Shown here one piece after another: positions 52,531 to 61,760 of a stretch of 64,000 nucleotides of DNA. Position 1 is the first letter of the stretch; each line of letters begins with the position of its first letter. The DNA is from Tsuneonella aeria (GTDB taxonomy: Bacteria > Pseudomonadota > Alphaproteobacteria > Sphingomonadales > Sphingomonadaceae): contig NZ_WTZA01000001.1 in assembly GCF_009827495.1 (NCBI RefSeq), positions 2,058,001 through 2,122,000 of the forward strand. Reading direction: 5' to 3'. The translations under genes and the position numbers were made by a program. A model generated the notes under the pieces. It made no database searches, was not told where the DNA came from, and worked only from the letters and a program-made list of their open reading frames with translations.

Positions 52531-52619
52531 GGGCCCTGCCTCCGATTGACGGCAGGGGAGCATTTGACGATTTGTGCGTCAACCCTGTGACGGGGCGGCA
52601 ATCCACAGTGGGAGAGACG

Positions 52620-53486
52620 ATGCACGAACCCGTGACCCGCTTCGCCCCCAGTCCGAACGGACCGCTGCACCTGGGCCACGCCTACGCCGCGATCGTGGCG
52701 CATGATCTGGCCGCGGCGCGCGGCGGCACGTTCCTGCTGCGGATCGAGGACATCGACGGCGCGCGCAGCAGGCCGGAACTGGCCGCGGATTTCCGCCGCG
52801 ATCTCGCCTGGCTCGGCCTTTCGTGGGCGGAAGTTCCCGCCCAGTCGAGCCGGCTGGCGGCGTACGAAACGGCAGCGGATCGCCTGCGCGCCATGGGGCT
52901 GCTCTATCCCTGCAGCTGCACCCGTGCGCAGATCGCCGCCAAGGCGGTGGCCCGGGGTCCCGAAGGCCCTGTTTACCCCGGCACGTGCCGGGGCCGAGTG
53001 GCCGGCGGCACCGACGTGTCCTGGCGCCTCGACGTCGAACAGGCGCTTGCCCGCACCGGGCCGCTGTTCTGGGAAGACGCGCTTGCCGGCATGCAGGACG
53101 CGCGGCCCGATCTGGCCGGCGATGTCGTCCTGGTGCGCAAGGACGCGCCGGCGAGCTATCACCTCGCGGCGACAATCGACGACGCGGCGGACGGGGTGAC
53201 GCTGGTGACACGCGGACAGGATCTGTTCGCGGCGACGCACATTCACCGTTTGCTCCAGGCCTTGCTCGACCTTCCGCTGCCGCGCTGGCACCATCATCCG
53301 CTGCTGGTGGAGGCGGACGGGCGCAAGCTCGCCAAGCGGCGCGGCTCGGGTGAGCGCGGATCGGGCGGGGCCGGGTGGGGACTGGCGGCGCGGCGCACCG
53401 CCGGCGAGGAAGGACCGGCACTGGCCGACGCTTTGCGGCAGCAGCGCTTCCCCGCTGGTATTTGCCTGGGCCCCGGACTAAATTGA
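52620..53486 (+). CDS. gluQ: glutamyl-Q tRNA(Asp) synthetase
   Basis: A 288-residue GluRS paralogue lacking the anticodon domain; it attaches glutamate to queuosine in tRNA(Asp). Motifs: RFAPSPNGPLHLGHAYAA (HIGH), zinc site SCTR ... TCRG, KLAKRRG (KMSKS-like). After the latter, a Ser/Gly-rich stretch (GSGERGSGGAGWG, about 10 residues) is inserted before the conserved AARRTAGEEGPALADALRQ; no frameshift is needed to read through. GGGAGAG precedes ATG 52620. Its queuosine connection matches queC at 31851. Confidence 0.92.
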   Translation: MHEPVTRFAPSPNGPLHLGHAYAAIVAHDLAAARGGTFLLRIEDIDGARSRPELAADFRRDLAWLGLSWAEVPAQSSRLAAYETAADRLRAMGLLYPCSCTRAQIAAKAVARGPEGPVYPGTCRGRVAGGTDVSWRLDVEQALARTGPLFWEDALAGMQDARPDLAGDVVLVRKDAPASYHLAATIDDAADGVTLVTRGQDLFAATHIHRLLQALLDLPLPRWHHHPLLVEADGRKLAKRRGSGERGSGGAGWGLAARRTAGEEGPALADALRQQRFPAGICLGPGLN

Positions 53487-53490
53487 CCGC

Positions 53491-53718
53491 ATGACCACTT
53501 TCCTCGTCATCGTCCTCGTCGTCCTGATGGCACTTGTCGTCTATTCGCTGGTTCGCGGGGTGATCGCGTTCCTGCAGTCGCACCGCGCCGATATCGATGC
53601 CGGGGGGGAGCGGCAGCACGAGATGCAGGTCCTGCAGAACAAGATGATGTTCAACCGCATCAAGTACCAGGCCCTGGCGATCGTGGTGGTTGCGGTGATC
53701 CTGATGATCGCCCGCTGA
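53491..53718 (+). CDS. HIG1-domain inner-membrane protein
   Basis: A 75-residue protein with two membrane helices separated by a polar loop: FLVIVLVVLMALVVYSLVRGVIAFL and ALAIVVVAVILMI; the loop contains HRADIDAGGERQ and NKMMFNRIKYQ, the HIG1 (hypoxia-induced gene) signature QNKMMFNRIKYQ. Bacterial members are related to mitochondrial respiratory supercomplex factors, although function here is inferred. It begins 4 bases after gluQ. Confidence 0.87.
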   Translation: MTTFLVIVLVVLMALVVYSLVRGVIAFLQSHRADIDAGGERQHEMQVLQNKMMFNRIKYQALAIVVVAVILMIAR

Positions 53719-53734
53719 CCGCGGGTTCAGGTTC

Positions 53735-54316
53735 GTGGTCAAGCTGAACAAGATTTACACCCGGACCGGGGACGGCGGCACCACCGGCCTCGTCGACGGT
53801 TCGCGCTGCGCCAAGCATTCCGCCCGGATCGAGGCGATCGGCGCGGTGGACGAGGCAAATTCCGCCGTCGGCTTCGCCGCGCTCGCCCTTGCCGATGACG
53901 CGCGCCCGAACGCGGTGCGCATCCAGAACGACCTGTTCGACCTCGGCGCAGATCTGGCCACTCCGGCGGACAGCATGGGCGCGGATGGATTTGCTCCATC
54001 CGAAATGGTCCTGCGAATCGTGCCGGCGCAGGCCGAATGGCTGGAGGCGGAGATCGACGCGGCGACCGCGCGGTTGCAGCCGCTGCGCAGCTTTGTCCTG
54101 CCCGGCGGCACCGAGGCCGCCGCCCGCACGCATCTTGCCCGCGCCTCGGTCCGCCGTGCGGAACGGGCCATGACGGCGCTCGCCGCGCATGAACCGGTCA
54201 ACCCTGCGGCGCTGGTCTATATCAACCGGCTTTCGGATTATCTCTTCCAGCTCGCCCGGTTGCAGAACGATGCGGGGCAGGGTGACGTGACCTGGGTCCC
54301 GGGCGCAAATCGCTAG
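53735..54316 (+). CDS. cob(I)alamin adenosyltransferase, PduO type
   Basis: A 193-residue ATP:corrinoid adenosyltransferase from GTG 53735. The ATP-binding N terminus YTRTGDGGTTGLVDG and the trimer-interface helices FVLPGGTEAAARTHLARASVRRAERAM with the terminal YINRLSDYLFQLAR are the family signatures. It makes adenosylcobalamin in the cytoplasm. It lies between the HIG1 gene and hbd, separated by 16 and 64 bases. No B12-dependent enzyme is in the window. Confidence 0.93.
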   Translation: MVKLNKIYTRTGDGGTTGLVDGSRCAKHSARIEAIGAVDEANSAVGFAALALADDARPNAVRIQNDLFDLGADLATPADSMGADGFAPSEMVLRIVPAQAEWLEAEIDAATARLQPLRSFVLPGGTEAAARTHLARASVRRAERAMTALAAHEPVNPAALVYINRLSDYLFQLARLQNDAGQGDVTWVPGANR

Positions 54317-54380
54317 GCTGGCCAAACCGCCGGACCGACGCTAACCGCCATTCTTTTGCTGCAACTGCGAAGGACTGTGC

Positions 54381-55250
54381 ATGGAAACGATCGGCGTCAT
54401 CGGGGCGGGCCAGATGGGTACGGGCATCGCCCAGACGATGGCGCAGAACGGGATGACCGTTTACCTGTCGGACGTCGATCTTGCAGCCGCCGAACGTGGC
54501 AGGGCCACGATCGACCGGGCGCTCGGCAAGCTGGTGGGGCGCGGCAAGCTGACCATCGCCGATGCCGAAGCGACGCTGGCGCGGATCGAACCGACCGGCG
54601 ATCTCCAGCCGATGGCGGGCGCCGGCTTCATCATCGAAGCGGCGACCGAGAACGAGGCGATCAAGAAATCCATCTTCGAAGCGGCCGGCCGGGTGCTCGG
54701 CGCGGGTGCGATCATGGCCAGCAACACCAGCTCCATCCCGATCACCCGCATGGCCAACTGGTCGCCCGATCCGGCGCGGTTCATCGGGCTTCATTTCTTC
54801 AATCCCGTGCCCGTGATGGGCCTGATCGAAGTGATCCCCGGGCTGGCCACCGCGCCGGACACGATCGCGCGGACGCGTGCGCTGGCCCATGCGCTGGGCA
54901 AGGAAGTGGTCGAGGTGCAGGACGAACCCGGTTTCGTCGTCAACCGCATCCTCGTGCCCATGCTCAACGAAGCGGCGTTCGTGCTGGGCCAGGGCACGGC
55001 CAGCATTTCCGACATCGACAAGGGGTGCCGGATCGGCCTCAATCATCCGATGGGCCCGCTGGAGCTGGCGGACTTCATCGGGCTCGACACCTGCCTCGAC
55101 ATCATCCGCGTGCTCCACAACACCACGGGCGACAGCAAGTATCGTCCGGCCCCGCTGCTGATGCGCTATGTCGAGGCGGGCTGGCTCGGCCGCAAGACCG
55201 GCAAGGGGTTCTACGATTATTCGGGCGACACACCCGTTCCGACCCGCTGA
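54381..55250 (+). CDS. hbd: 3-hydroxybutyryl-CoA dehydrogenase
   Basis: A 289-residue NAD(P)-dependent enzyme. The Rossmann motif is [14 protein letters not shown] at 5-18; SNTSSIPIT and [17 protein letters not shown] are family signatures with the catalytic His in LHFFNP; the C-terminal domain has [17 protein letters not shown] and [18 protein letters not shown]. It interconverts acetoacetyl-CoA and 3-hydroxybutyryl-CoA in butyrate or polyhydroxybutyrate-linked metabolism. It is followed by an acidic hypothetical gene 55 bases on. Pairing with the adenosyltransferase gene is common in alphaproteobacteria. Confidence 0.94.
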   Translation: METIGVIGAGQMGTGIAQTMAQNGMTVYLSDVDLAAAERGRATIDRALGKLVGRGKLTIADAEATLARIEPTGDLQPMAGAGFIIEAATENEAIKKSIFEAAGRVLGAGAIMASNTSSIPITRMANWSPDPARFIGLHFFNPVPVMGLIEVIPGLATAPDTIARTRALAHALGKEVVEVQDEPGFVVNRILVPMLNEAAFVLGQGTASISDIDKGCRIGLNHPMGPLELADFIGLDTCLDIIRVLHNTTGDSKYRPAPLLMRYVEAGWLGRKTGKGFYDYSGDTPVPTR

Positions 55251-55305
55251 AACACCGGGAACAGGTGCGGGCGGTCGGCGGTTCAGCGGCAAAGGAGATT
55301 GCACG

Positions 55306-55584
55306 ATGGCCACCGACCCGAACCTTGCCCCCGAAACGCACAATTCCGAACAGGACGACGAACAGAGCCAGGCACAGACGGTGGCCGACCAGGCCGAAGC
55401 GCTGCGCAGGGGCGATCCGACGGCCAGCGTGAAGAACGACACCACCGAAGTGCCGGACCTGGTCGATCACATGCGCGACATGGAAAGCTCGGGCCGGATC
55501 GACATGGGCGCCTATCGCGGCGAACCGAACATGGATGACGAGGAAGACCGTTACGGCGACGGCCACGATCCCGACCAGGAGTAA
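55306..55584 (+). CDS. acidic hypothetical protein
   Basis: A 92-residue, very acidic, probably disordered protein (MATDPNLAPETHNSEQDDE; VPDLVDHMRDMESSGRIDMGAYRGEPNMDDEEDRYGDG). AAGGAG sits 9 bases before ATG 55306. A short conserved core, DLVDHMRDMESSGRIDMGAYRGE, resembles sequences I recognise in related sphingomonads but with no known function. No membrane segment or Cys. Confidence 0.72.
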   Translation: MATDPNLAPETHNSEQDDEQSQAQTVADQAEALRRGDPTASVKNDTTEVPDLVDHMRDMESSGRIDMGAYRGEPNMDDEEDRYGDGHDPDQE

Positions 55585-55608
55585 GAAACGCGGCGAGCCC
55601 GCAGCGTG

Positions 55609-55989
55609 TCAACCTCGCGGGTCCGCTCCGGCGTCCTGGGGATCGCCATTTGAAAATCCGGTCGCCATTCCGTCCTCGGGCAGCATCGGCGCCGGTTCGA
55701 TGCCGGCGGGTTCCGGATCGATCGGTGTGGGCTCGATGCCCGTTGCAGGATCGATGAGCTCTTCGTCCGAAACGGGAAAGACCTCCGGCGACGCTGTATC
55801 GCGGATGGTGCCTTCCGATGACGAAGGCGGCGCGTCTTTTGATGCCGCTTCTGGCCGGTCGGGGCCGGCGGCCGTTTCGCTGAGAAGGCCGCGATTGTCC
55901 GCCGTGCCGACGAGCACTGCGGCGATGAGAAGCGTTATGGCCACGAACGCCAGTGCAAACCAGAGATTGAGAATTCTCTTTGCGCGCAT
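55609..55989 (-). CDS. hypothetical single-pass membrane protein
   Basis: A 126-residue protein with one N-terminal membrane helix (NLWFALAFVAITLLIAAVLV) and a Pro/Glu/Ser-rich periplasmic tail without cysteines, likely disordered (TGIEPTPIDPEPAGIEPAP). Near-repeats of IEP-x-P are visible. Function unknown. It lies 23 bases downstream of mutS on the same strand and may be transcribed with it. Confidence 0.65.
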   Translation of the reverse strand: MRAKRILNLWFALAFVAITLLIAAVLVGTADNRGLLSETAAGPDRPEAASKDAPPSSSEGTIRDTASPEVFPVSDEELIDPATGIEPTPIDPEPAGIEPAPMLPEDGMATGFSNGDPQDAGADPRG

Positions 55990-56012
55990 GATTTCGGTCT
56001 AGGGCGCCACCC

Positions 56013-58640
56013 TTAAGGATCGCTTGCGGCCACCTCGCGGCGCAATTCGTAAAGAGTATCCAGCGCCTCGCGCGGGGAAAGCGCATCGATATCGATCGCC
56101 CGCAGCCGGTCCCGCAAGGCGTCGCATTGCTCCTCTTCGACTTGCGCCGCCGCGGCGAAAAGCGGCAGATCGCCGAGGCCCGCGGCAAGCCCGCCGGTTT
56201 CCGCCCGCCCCTTTTCGAGCTTCGCCAGCACGGCCCTGGCCCGCGCGATCACCGGCTGCGGGACGCCCGCGAGCCGGGCGACGGACAATCCGTAACTGCG
56301 GTCCGCCGGCCCTTGCGCGAGTTCATGCAGCAGGACGAGATCGCCCTTCCACTCCCGCGCCCGGACGTGGTGCAGGCTCAGCGCGTCGCATGTCTCCGCG
56401 AGCCGTGCGAGTTCGTGGTAGTGCGTGGCGAACAGGCAGCGGCAGCGGTTCGTTTCATGCACCGCCTCCGCGACAGCCCATGCGAGCGCCAGGCCGTCGT
56501 AGGTCGACGTTCCCCGGCCCACTTCGTCGAGGATGACGAAGCTTCGCGGTGTCGCCTGGCTCAGGATGGCGGCGGTCTCGACCATCTCCACCATGAAAGT
56601 GGACTGGCCGCGCGCCAGGTTGTCGCTCGCGCCCACGCGGCTGAACAGGCGGTCGCACAGGCCGACCTCGGCGCGAGCGGCAGGGACGAATGCACCCGCC
56701 TGCGCCAGGATCACGATCAGGGCATTCTGGCGCAGGAACGTGGACTTGCCGCCCATGTTGGGTCCGCCGATCAGCCAGAGCCGGTCATCGGGATCGAGCG
56801 CGCAGTCGTTGGCAACGAAGCGTTCGCCGCGCGGCGCCAGTGCTTCCTCGACCACGGGATGGCGGCCCGCTTCGATCCGCAGGCTCGGCTGCTCCAGGAT
56901 CGCGGGCCGCGCCCAGCGTCCTTCCGCGGCGCGCTCCGCATGGCTGGCGGCGACGTCGATCCGCGCCAACGCGGCCGCGGTGCGAGCGATCGCCTCCCGC
57001 GCGGCGCAGGCTTCCGCCACCAGCTCCTCGAAATGGGCCTCCTCCGCCGCAAGCGCGTGTCCGCCGGCCTCGGCGATCCGGCTGGCTTCCTCGTGCAAGA
57101 CAAGCGAGTTGAAGCGTACCGCGCCCGCCATCGTCTGCCGGTGGGTGAAGCCGCTGTCCGGCGCCATCAAGGCGTCGGCATGGCGGGCCGGCACTTCGAT
57201 GAAATAGCCCAGGACGCCGTTGTGCCGGATCTTCAGCGCCGCGACCCCGGTGTCCGCACGATATTTCGCTTCCAGCGCGGCAATGGCGCGGCGGGCGCTG
57301 CCCGATGTCCGCCGCAGATCGTCGAGCCCCGCATCATAGCCTTCCGCGATGTATCCGCCCTGGCCGCGCTCCGTGGGCGGGGCGGGAACCAGCGCGCGCG
57401 AGAGGAGATCGGTCAGCGCCCCGTGACCGCCCAGATCGGGCAGGAGCGCTTGCAGTGCCTCCGGCCGGTCGTCCTGCCGCGCGAGGTGATCGCGAATACG
57501 CCGGGCGTCCGTCAGCCCGTCGCGCAGCTGGCCCAAGTCGCGCGGGCTGCCGCGACCGGCGACAAGCCGGCCGAGGGCGCGAGCGATATCCGGCAATGCG
57601 CGCAGCGCGGTGCGCAGATCGGACCGCAGCAAGGCGTCGTCGTGGAGCCATCCCACCAGGGACTGGCGCGCCTCGATTGCGGCCTTGTCGGTAAGCGGCG
57701 CGGCAAGATCATCCGCCAGCAGTCGCGCCCCGGCGCCGGTTGAGCAACGGTCGACAGCAGCGAGAAGCGAGCCGGCCCTGCCACCGTGCGCGCTTTCGGT
57801 TATCTCGAGACTGGCACGCGTGGCCGCGTCCATCGCCAGGGAACCGCCGCTGTCGCGCGCGACCGGCGGCAGAAGCAGGGGCAACGTGCCGCGCCCGGCG
57901 TGCTCGAGATAGGCGACAAGACCCCCAGCCGCCGCCAGCATGGGGCGCGTGAAGGTGCCGAACCCGTCGAGCGTGGCGACGCCGTGCGCCTTGCGCAGCC
58001 GATCGTCGCCGCCATCGCTGGCAAAGTCGACGCGCGGCCGCGGAAAGCAACCAGGTGGCGCATCGGGCCATTCTTCGGGCACGACAACTTCGGTGGGCGC
58101 AAGCCGCGCGAGGGCCGCGGCGACATCCGGCGGCGCGCATTCTTCCAGAACCATCGCGCCGGTCGACACGTCGATGCTGGCAACACCGCACCTACCGCGC
58201 ACTTCGCATACGGCCGCCAGCAGGTTGGCGCGGCGCGGTTCCAGCAGCGCTTCCTCCGTCAGGGTGCCCGCGGTCACGAAGCGCACGATGTCGCGCGCCA
58301 CCAGCGCTTTCGATCCACCCCGCTTCCGTGCCTCCTGCGGGGTTTCGACCTGTTCCGCGATCGCAACCCGCTGGCCGGCACGGATCAGCCGCGCCAGATA
58401 GCTTTCCGCCGAATGGACCGGCACGCCGCACATCGGGATCGGCGTGCCATCGTGTTCGCCCCGGCTGGTCAGGGCGATGTCGAGCACTTGCGCCGCCACC
58501 CTGGCATCGTCGAAAAACAGTTCGAAGAAATCGCCCATCCGGTAGAACAGCAGGCAGCCGCCGGCCTGCGCCTTCAGCGCCAGATACTGCGCCATCATCG
58601 GGGTGCTGCCGCCGGCCATGGCGAAGCGGTAGCGCCCCAT
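56013..58640 (-). CDS. mutS: DNA mismatch repair protein MutS
   Basis: An 875-residue mismatch recognition ATPase. The N-terminal domain has CLLFYRMGDFFELFFDDA with the mismatch-probing Phe of the FYE-like loop (FYRMGDFFE); Walker A is GGPNMGGKST near residue 620; SFVILDEVGRGTSTYDGL is Walker B/signature; and the helix-turn-helix dimer region follows. Length is typical. ATG 58640 is used; ATG 58619 (MAGGSTPMM) is equally possible because neither has a clear Shine-Dalgarno. Divergent from maeB with 112 bases between. Confidence 0.95.
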   Translation of the reverse strand: MGRYRFAMAGGSTPMMAQYLALKAQAGGCLLFYRMGDFFELFFDDARVAAQVLDIALTSRGEHDGTPIPMCGVPVHSAESYLARLIRAGQRVAIAEQVETPQEARKRGGSKALVARDIVRFVTAGTLTEEALLEPRRANLLAAVCEVRGRCGVASIDVSTGAMVLEECAPPDVAAALARLAPTEVVVPEEWPDAPPGCFPRPRVDFASDGGDDRLRKAHGVATLDGFGTFTRPMLAAAGGLVAYLEHAGRGTLPLLLPPVARDSGGSLAMDAATRASLEITESAHGGRAGSLLAAVDRCSTGAGARLLADDLAAPLTDKAAIEARQSLVGWLHDDALLRSDLRTALRALPDIARALGRLVAGRGSPRDLGQLRDGLTDARRIRDHLARQDDRPEALQALLPDLGGHGALTDLLSRALVPAPPTERGQGGYIAEGYDAGLDDLRRTSGSARRAIAALEAKYRADTGVAALKIRHNGVLGYFIEVPARHADALMAPDSGFTHRQTMAGAVRFNSLVLHEEASRIAEAGGHALAAEEAHFEELVAEACAAREAIARTAAALARIDVAASHAERAAEGRWARPAILEQPSLRIEAGRHPVVEEALAPRGERFVANDCALDPDDRLWLIGGPNMGGKSTFLRQNALIVILAQAGAFVPAARAEVGLCDRLFSRVGASDNLARGQSTFMVEMVETAAILSQATPRSFVILDEVGRGTSTYDGLALAWAVAEAVHETNRCRCLFATHYHELARLAETCDALSLHHVRAREWKGDLVLLHELAQGPADRSYGLSVARLAGVPQPVIARARAVLAKLEKGRAETGGLAAGLGDLPLFAAAAQVEEEQCDALRDRLRAIDIDALSPREALDTLYELRREVAASDP

Positions 58641-58752
58641 TCCGCGATTCGGAACGGCGGCGGCCGCGGTTTCCCCTGTTGCCCGGTTTTCTCTGTCGCC
58701 CCGATGCCACTTCCGTTACGGCAAGCGCGAAACGCGACAAGAAAGGTTCCCC

Positions 58753-61014
58753 TTGGCCGACGAGAAGCCCACCGCCTTCACCGCCCGCGAGGCGCTGTTC
58801 TACCATGAAACGATCCGGCCCGGTAAGATCGAGATCGTGCCATCAAAGCCCATGGCCACCCAGCGCGATCTCAGCCTGGCATACTCGCCGGGCGTCGCGG
58901 CACCGGTGGAGGCCATCGCGGCCGATCCTGCCAACGCTGCGCGCTATACCGCACGCTCGAACCTCGTCGCGGTCATCTCGAACGGAACCGCGATCCTGGG
59001 GCTGGGCAATCTCGGCGCGCTGGCTTCCAAGCCGGTGATGGAAGGCAAGGCGGTGCTGTTCAAGCGCTTCGCCGATGTCGATTCCATCGATATTGAGCTT
59101 GATACGGAAGACCCGGACAAGTTCATCGAGGCTGTCGCGCTGATGGAGCCGAGCTTCGGCGGCATCAATCTAGAAGACATTGCGGCGCCGGAGTGCTTCG
59201 TGATCGAGCAGGCCTTGCGCGAACGCATGAACATTCCGGTCATGCATGACGATCAGCACGGCACGGCGATCATTGCCGCTGCGGGCCTCATCAATGCCTG
59301 CCACTTGACCGGCCGCAGCCTGAAGGACGTGCGGATGGTAGTGAACGGGGCGGGCGCGTCGGCTCTCGCCTGCACCGCTCTCATCAAGGCACTGGGCGTG
59401 CCGGGCGACCAGGTCATAGTGTGCGATCGACAGGGGCCCATCTATCCCGGGCGCGGCGGTGTCGACCAGTGGAAGAGCGCCCACGCCACCGCGACCGAAG
59501 CGCGAAGCCTGGAGGAAGCGCTGGAAGGGGCCGACGTGTTTCTCGGCCTGTCGGGCGCGGGGGCCCTGAAACCCGAATGGGTGGTGAAGATGGCGGAAAA
59601 TCCCATCATCTTCGCCATGGCAAACCCGGAACCCGAGATCCGCCCCGAGGCGGCCAAGGCCGTCCGCCCGGACGCCATCATCGCCACCGGCCGTTCCGAC
59701 TACCCGAACCAGGTCAACAACGTGCTCGGCTTCCCGTTCATTTTCCGCGGCGCGCTGGATGTGCAGGCGACCGCGATCAACGAGGAGATGAAGATCGCCG
59801 CGGCCGAAGCCATCGCCAGCCTGGCGCGAGAACGCGTGCCGGATGAAGTGGCGGCGGCTTATGGCGTGAACCACAAGTTCGGCACCGACTACATCATCCC
59901 CGCCCCATTTGATCCGCGGCTGATGGAGGTCGTGTCGAGCGCGGTGGCGCAGGCCGCGATGGACAGCGGTGTCGCCCAGGCGCCGATCGCCGACATGGCC
60001 GCCTATCGCACAGGCTTGAAGGCGCGGCTAAATCCCACAACCTCCGTACTCACCCGCGTTTACGAAGATGCCAAGGCGAACCCGAAACGCGTGGTCTTCG
60101 CCGAGGCGGAAGAGGACGTGGCCCTGCGCGCTGCCATTCAGTTTCGCGATTTCGGCTATGGCACGCCCATTCTGGTCGGTCGCACCAAGGCGATCGTCGA
60201 CAAGCTGCACATGCTGGGCGTCAGCGATCCGGGCGGATTTGAAATTCAGAATTCGGCAGACAGCAGCCTCGTGCCGCAAATGGTCGACTATCTCTACCAA
60301 AGGCTGCAGCGCCGCGGCCGGACCGAGCGGGACGTGCGGCGGATGGTCAATCAGGATCGCAACGTCTTTGCCGCCCTGCTGGTTGCGCTGGGCCACGGGG
60401 ATGCGCTTATCACCGGCGTTACCCGCCCATTCGCGCAGACCATGCGCGAAGTCAGCCTCGTGCTCGATCCCAAGCCCGGCGCGCTGCCGTTCGGCATCCA
60501 TCTGCTGATCGGCAAGAGCTACACAGTTTTTCTTGCCGATACGACGATCAACGAGCGGCCGAGCGCGGAAGAACTGGCGCATATCGCGATCGAGACCGCC
60601 GGCGTCGCGCGCCGCCTAGGGCACGAGCCGCGGGTGGCGTTCCTGTCCTATTCCACGTTCGGCAACCCGTCCGGCCAATGGCTGGACAACATTCGTGACG
60701 CGGTCGCCATTCTTGATGCGCGCAATCCCGGCTTCGAATACGAAGGGGAGATGGCGCCCGATGCGGCGCTGAACCCCAAGATCATGGAATTCTATCCCTT
60801 CAGTCGCCTATCGGCGCCCGCCAACGTGCTGGTAATGCCGGGGCTGCAATCCGCCAACCTCTCCGCCAAGTTGCTTCGGGAACTTGCCGGCGCCACCACC
60901 ATCGGTCCGATGCTGGTGGGCATGGAAAAGCCGGTCCAGATCGTCCCCATGACTGCCATCGCGCCCGAACTGCTCACCCTCGCTGTGCTGGCTGCGGGGG
61001 GTGTCGTCGGTTGA
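58753..61014 (+). CDS. maeB: NADP-dependent malic enzyme with phosphotransacetylase-like domain
   Basis: A 753-residue protein starting at TTG 58753. Residues 1 to about 430 form the malic enzyme (AYSPGVAAPVEAI, VMHDDQHGTAIIAAAGLINA, NAD(P) motif VVNGAGASALACTAL, IIATGRSDYPNQVNNVLGFP). Residues about 430-753 are a phosphate acetyltransferase-like domain (VFAEAEEDVALRAA, ADTTINERPSAEELA, FYPFSRLSAPANVLVMPGL), which is regulatory rather than catalytic in MaeB-type enzymes. It decarboxylates malate to pyruvate, yielding NADPH. AAAGG lies upstream. Ends before a strong hairpin. Confidence 0.94.
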   Translation: MADEKPTAFTAREALFYHETIRPGKIEIVPSKPMATQRDLSLAYSPGVAAPVEAIAADPANAARYTARSNLVAVISNGTAILGLGNLGALASKPVMEGKAVLFKRFADVDSIDIELDTEDPDKFIEAVALMEPSFGGINLEDIAAPECFVIEQALRERMNIPVMHDDQHGTAIIAAAGLINACHLTGRSLKDVRMVVNGAGASALACTALIKALGVPGDQVIVCDRQGPIYPGRGGVDQWKSAHATATEARSLEEALEGADVFLGLSGAGALKPEWVVKMAENPIIFAMANPEPEIRPEAAKAVRPDAIIATGRSDYPNQVNNVLGFPFIFRGALDVQATAINEEMKIAAAEAIASLARERVPDEVAAAYGVNHKFGTDYIIPAPFDPRLMEVVSSAVAQAAMDSGVAQAPIADMAAYRTGLKARLNPTTSVLTRVYEDAKANPKRVVFAEAEEDVALRAAIQFRDFGYGTPILVGRTKAIVDKLHMLGVSDPGGFEIQNSADSSLVPQMVDYLYQRLQRRGRTERDVRRMVNQDRNVFAALLVALGHGDALITGVTRPFAQTMREVSLVLDPKPGALPFGIHLLIGKSYTVFLADTTINERPSAEELAHIAIETAGVARRLGHEPRVAFLSYSTFGNPSGQWLDNIRDAVAILDARNPGFEYEGEMAPDAALNPKIMEFYPFSRLSAPANVLVMPGLQSANLSAKLLRELAGATTIGPMLVGMEKPVQIVPMTAIAPELLTLAVLAAGGVVG

Positions 61015-61060
61015 AGCACCGAAGGACCAGGGTGCGCGTGTCGCGCTGACTTAACGATAG

Positions 61061-61098
61061 ACACACAAAAGGCGGCGCGCCTTATGGTGCGCCGCCTT
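61061..61098 (-). terminator. hairpin terminator between maeB and the DUF2383 gene
   Basis: Arms AAGGCGGCGC (61069-61078) and GCGCCGCCTT (61089-61098). Read on the minus strand the stem is followed by TTTTGTGTGT, so it ends the DUF2383 transcript; the symmetric stem may also stop maeB readthrough. Confidence 0.82.
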
Positions 61099-61116
61099 CA
61101 TGTAGAGTCTCAGCGA

Positions 61117-61620
61117 TCAGTCGATGGCGTGCTTCAGCGCGCTCATCTCGTCGTGGCCGGCACGGACCGATGTCCAGGCCTGCTCCACCGCAGCGCGCGC
61201 TTCGGCCGGCAGGTCCTTGTGCTCCATCGCCGCCTCGAACTTGGCCTTGAGGTAATCCTCGCCGCGTTCGACCTCGTTGACGATCGCTTCGTCGTCGCGG
61301 CCCATCACGGCTTCCTTGAGGTTCAGCCAGCCACGGTGCACCGCGCCGCTGGTGGTTCCGTCGTCTTCCGGATTGCCGCCCATGCTGGCGACCGCGGATT
61401 GCAGCTTCGTGATCGCCTGCTGGCGTTCCTGGGCGCGGGCGTTGAACATTTCAGCGAAGCGAGTGTTCGTCGTGTCGGCGGCAGCCTTTTGATAGCCCTG
61501 AACCGAATCGATCAACGTTCCGATGAGGGTGTTCAGCGTCGCGGTGTCGCCAGAATCCGCATGATTGTACGTGCGCGCGGTGTCGAGCCCGCCATCGCGG
61601 TGGCCGTCGTGGTGTGTCAT
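61117..61620 (-). CDS. DUF2383 (PA2169-like) four-helix-bundle protein
   Basis: A 167-residue acidic helical protein: TLNTLIGTLIDSVQGYQKAA, ARAQERQQAITKLQSAVASMGG and AVHRGWLNLKEAVMGRDDEAIVNEVERGEDYLKAKFEAAM. These match the DUF2383 ferritin-like/four-helix family, common in stress-related gene groups in proteobacteria, with no defined function. Expected cytoplasmic. Its N terminus MTHHDGHRDGG is His-rich. Confidence 0.85.
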   Translation of the reverse strand: MTHHDGHRDGGLDTARTYNHADSGDTATLNTLIGTLIDSVQGYQKAAADTTNTRFAEMFNARAQERQQAITKLQSAVASMGGNPEDDGTTSGAVHRGWLNLKEAVMGRDDEAIVNEVERGEDYLKAKFEAAMEHKDLPAEARAAVEQAWTSVRAGHDEMSALKHAID

Positions 61621-61760
61621 GTCGTTGATTCATCCTTGAAAACAGAGGGGGGACGGCGACTAAGCGCGCAACGCCCGGGGTTGGTTCCGCCCCGCAGGCA
61701 CCGCTTACCGCTCCCGCGGCGCACCCGGGCGACGGCGCGGCGCCGACCCCGATTGCCGTT

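Noticed and set aside
53330..53486. possible frameshift near the end of gluQ
   Set aside because: The frame stays open and returns to conserved sequence (AGEEGPALADALRQ), so an in-frame insertion explains it better.
56127..57743. 538-residue open frame on the plus strand
   Set aside because: Antisense to mutS, which carries intact ATPase motifs.
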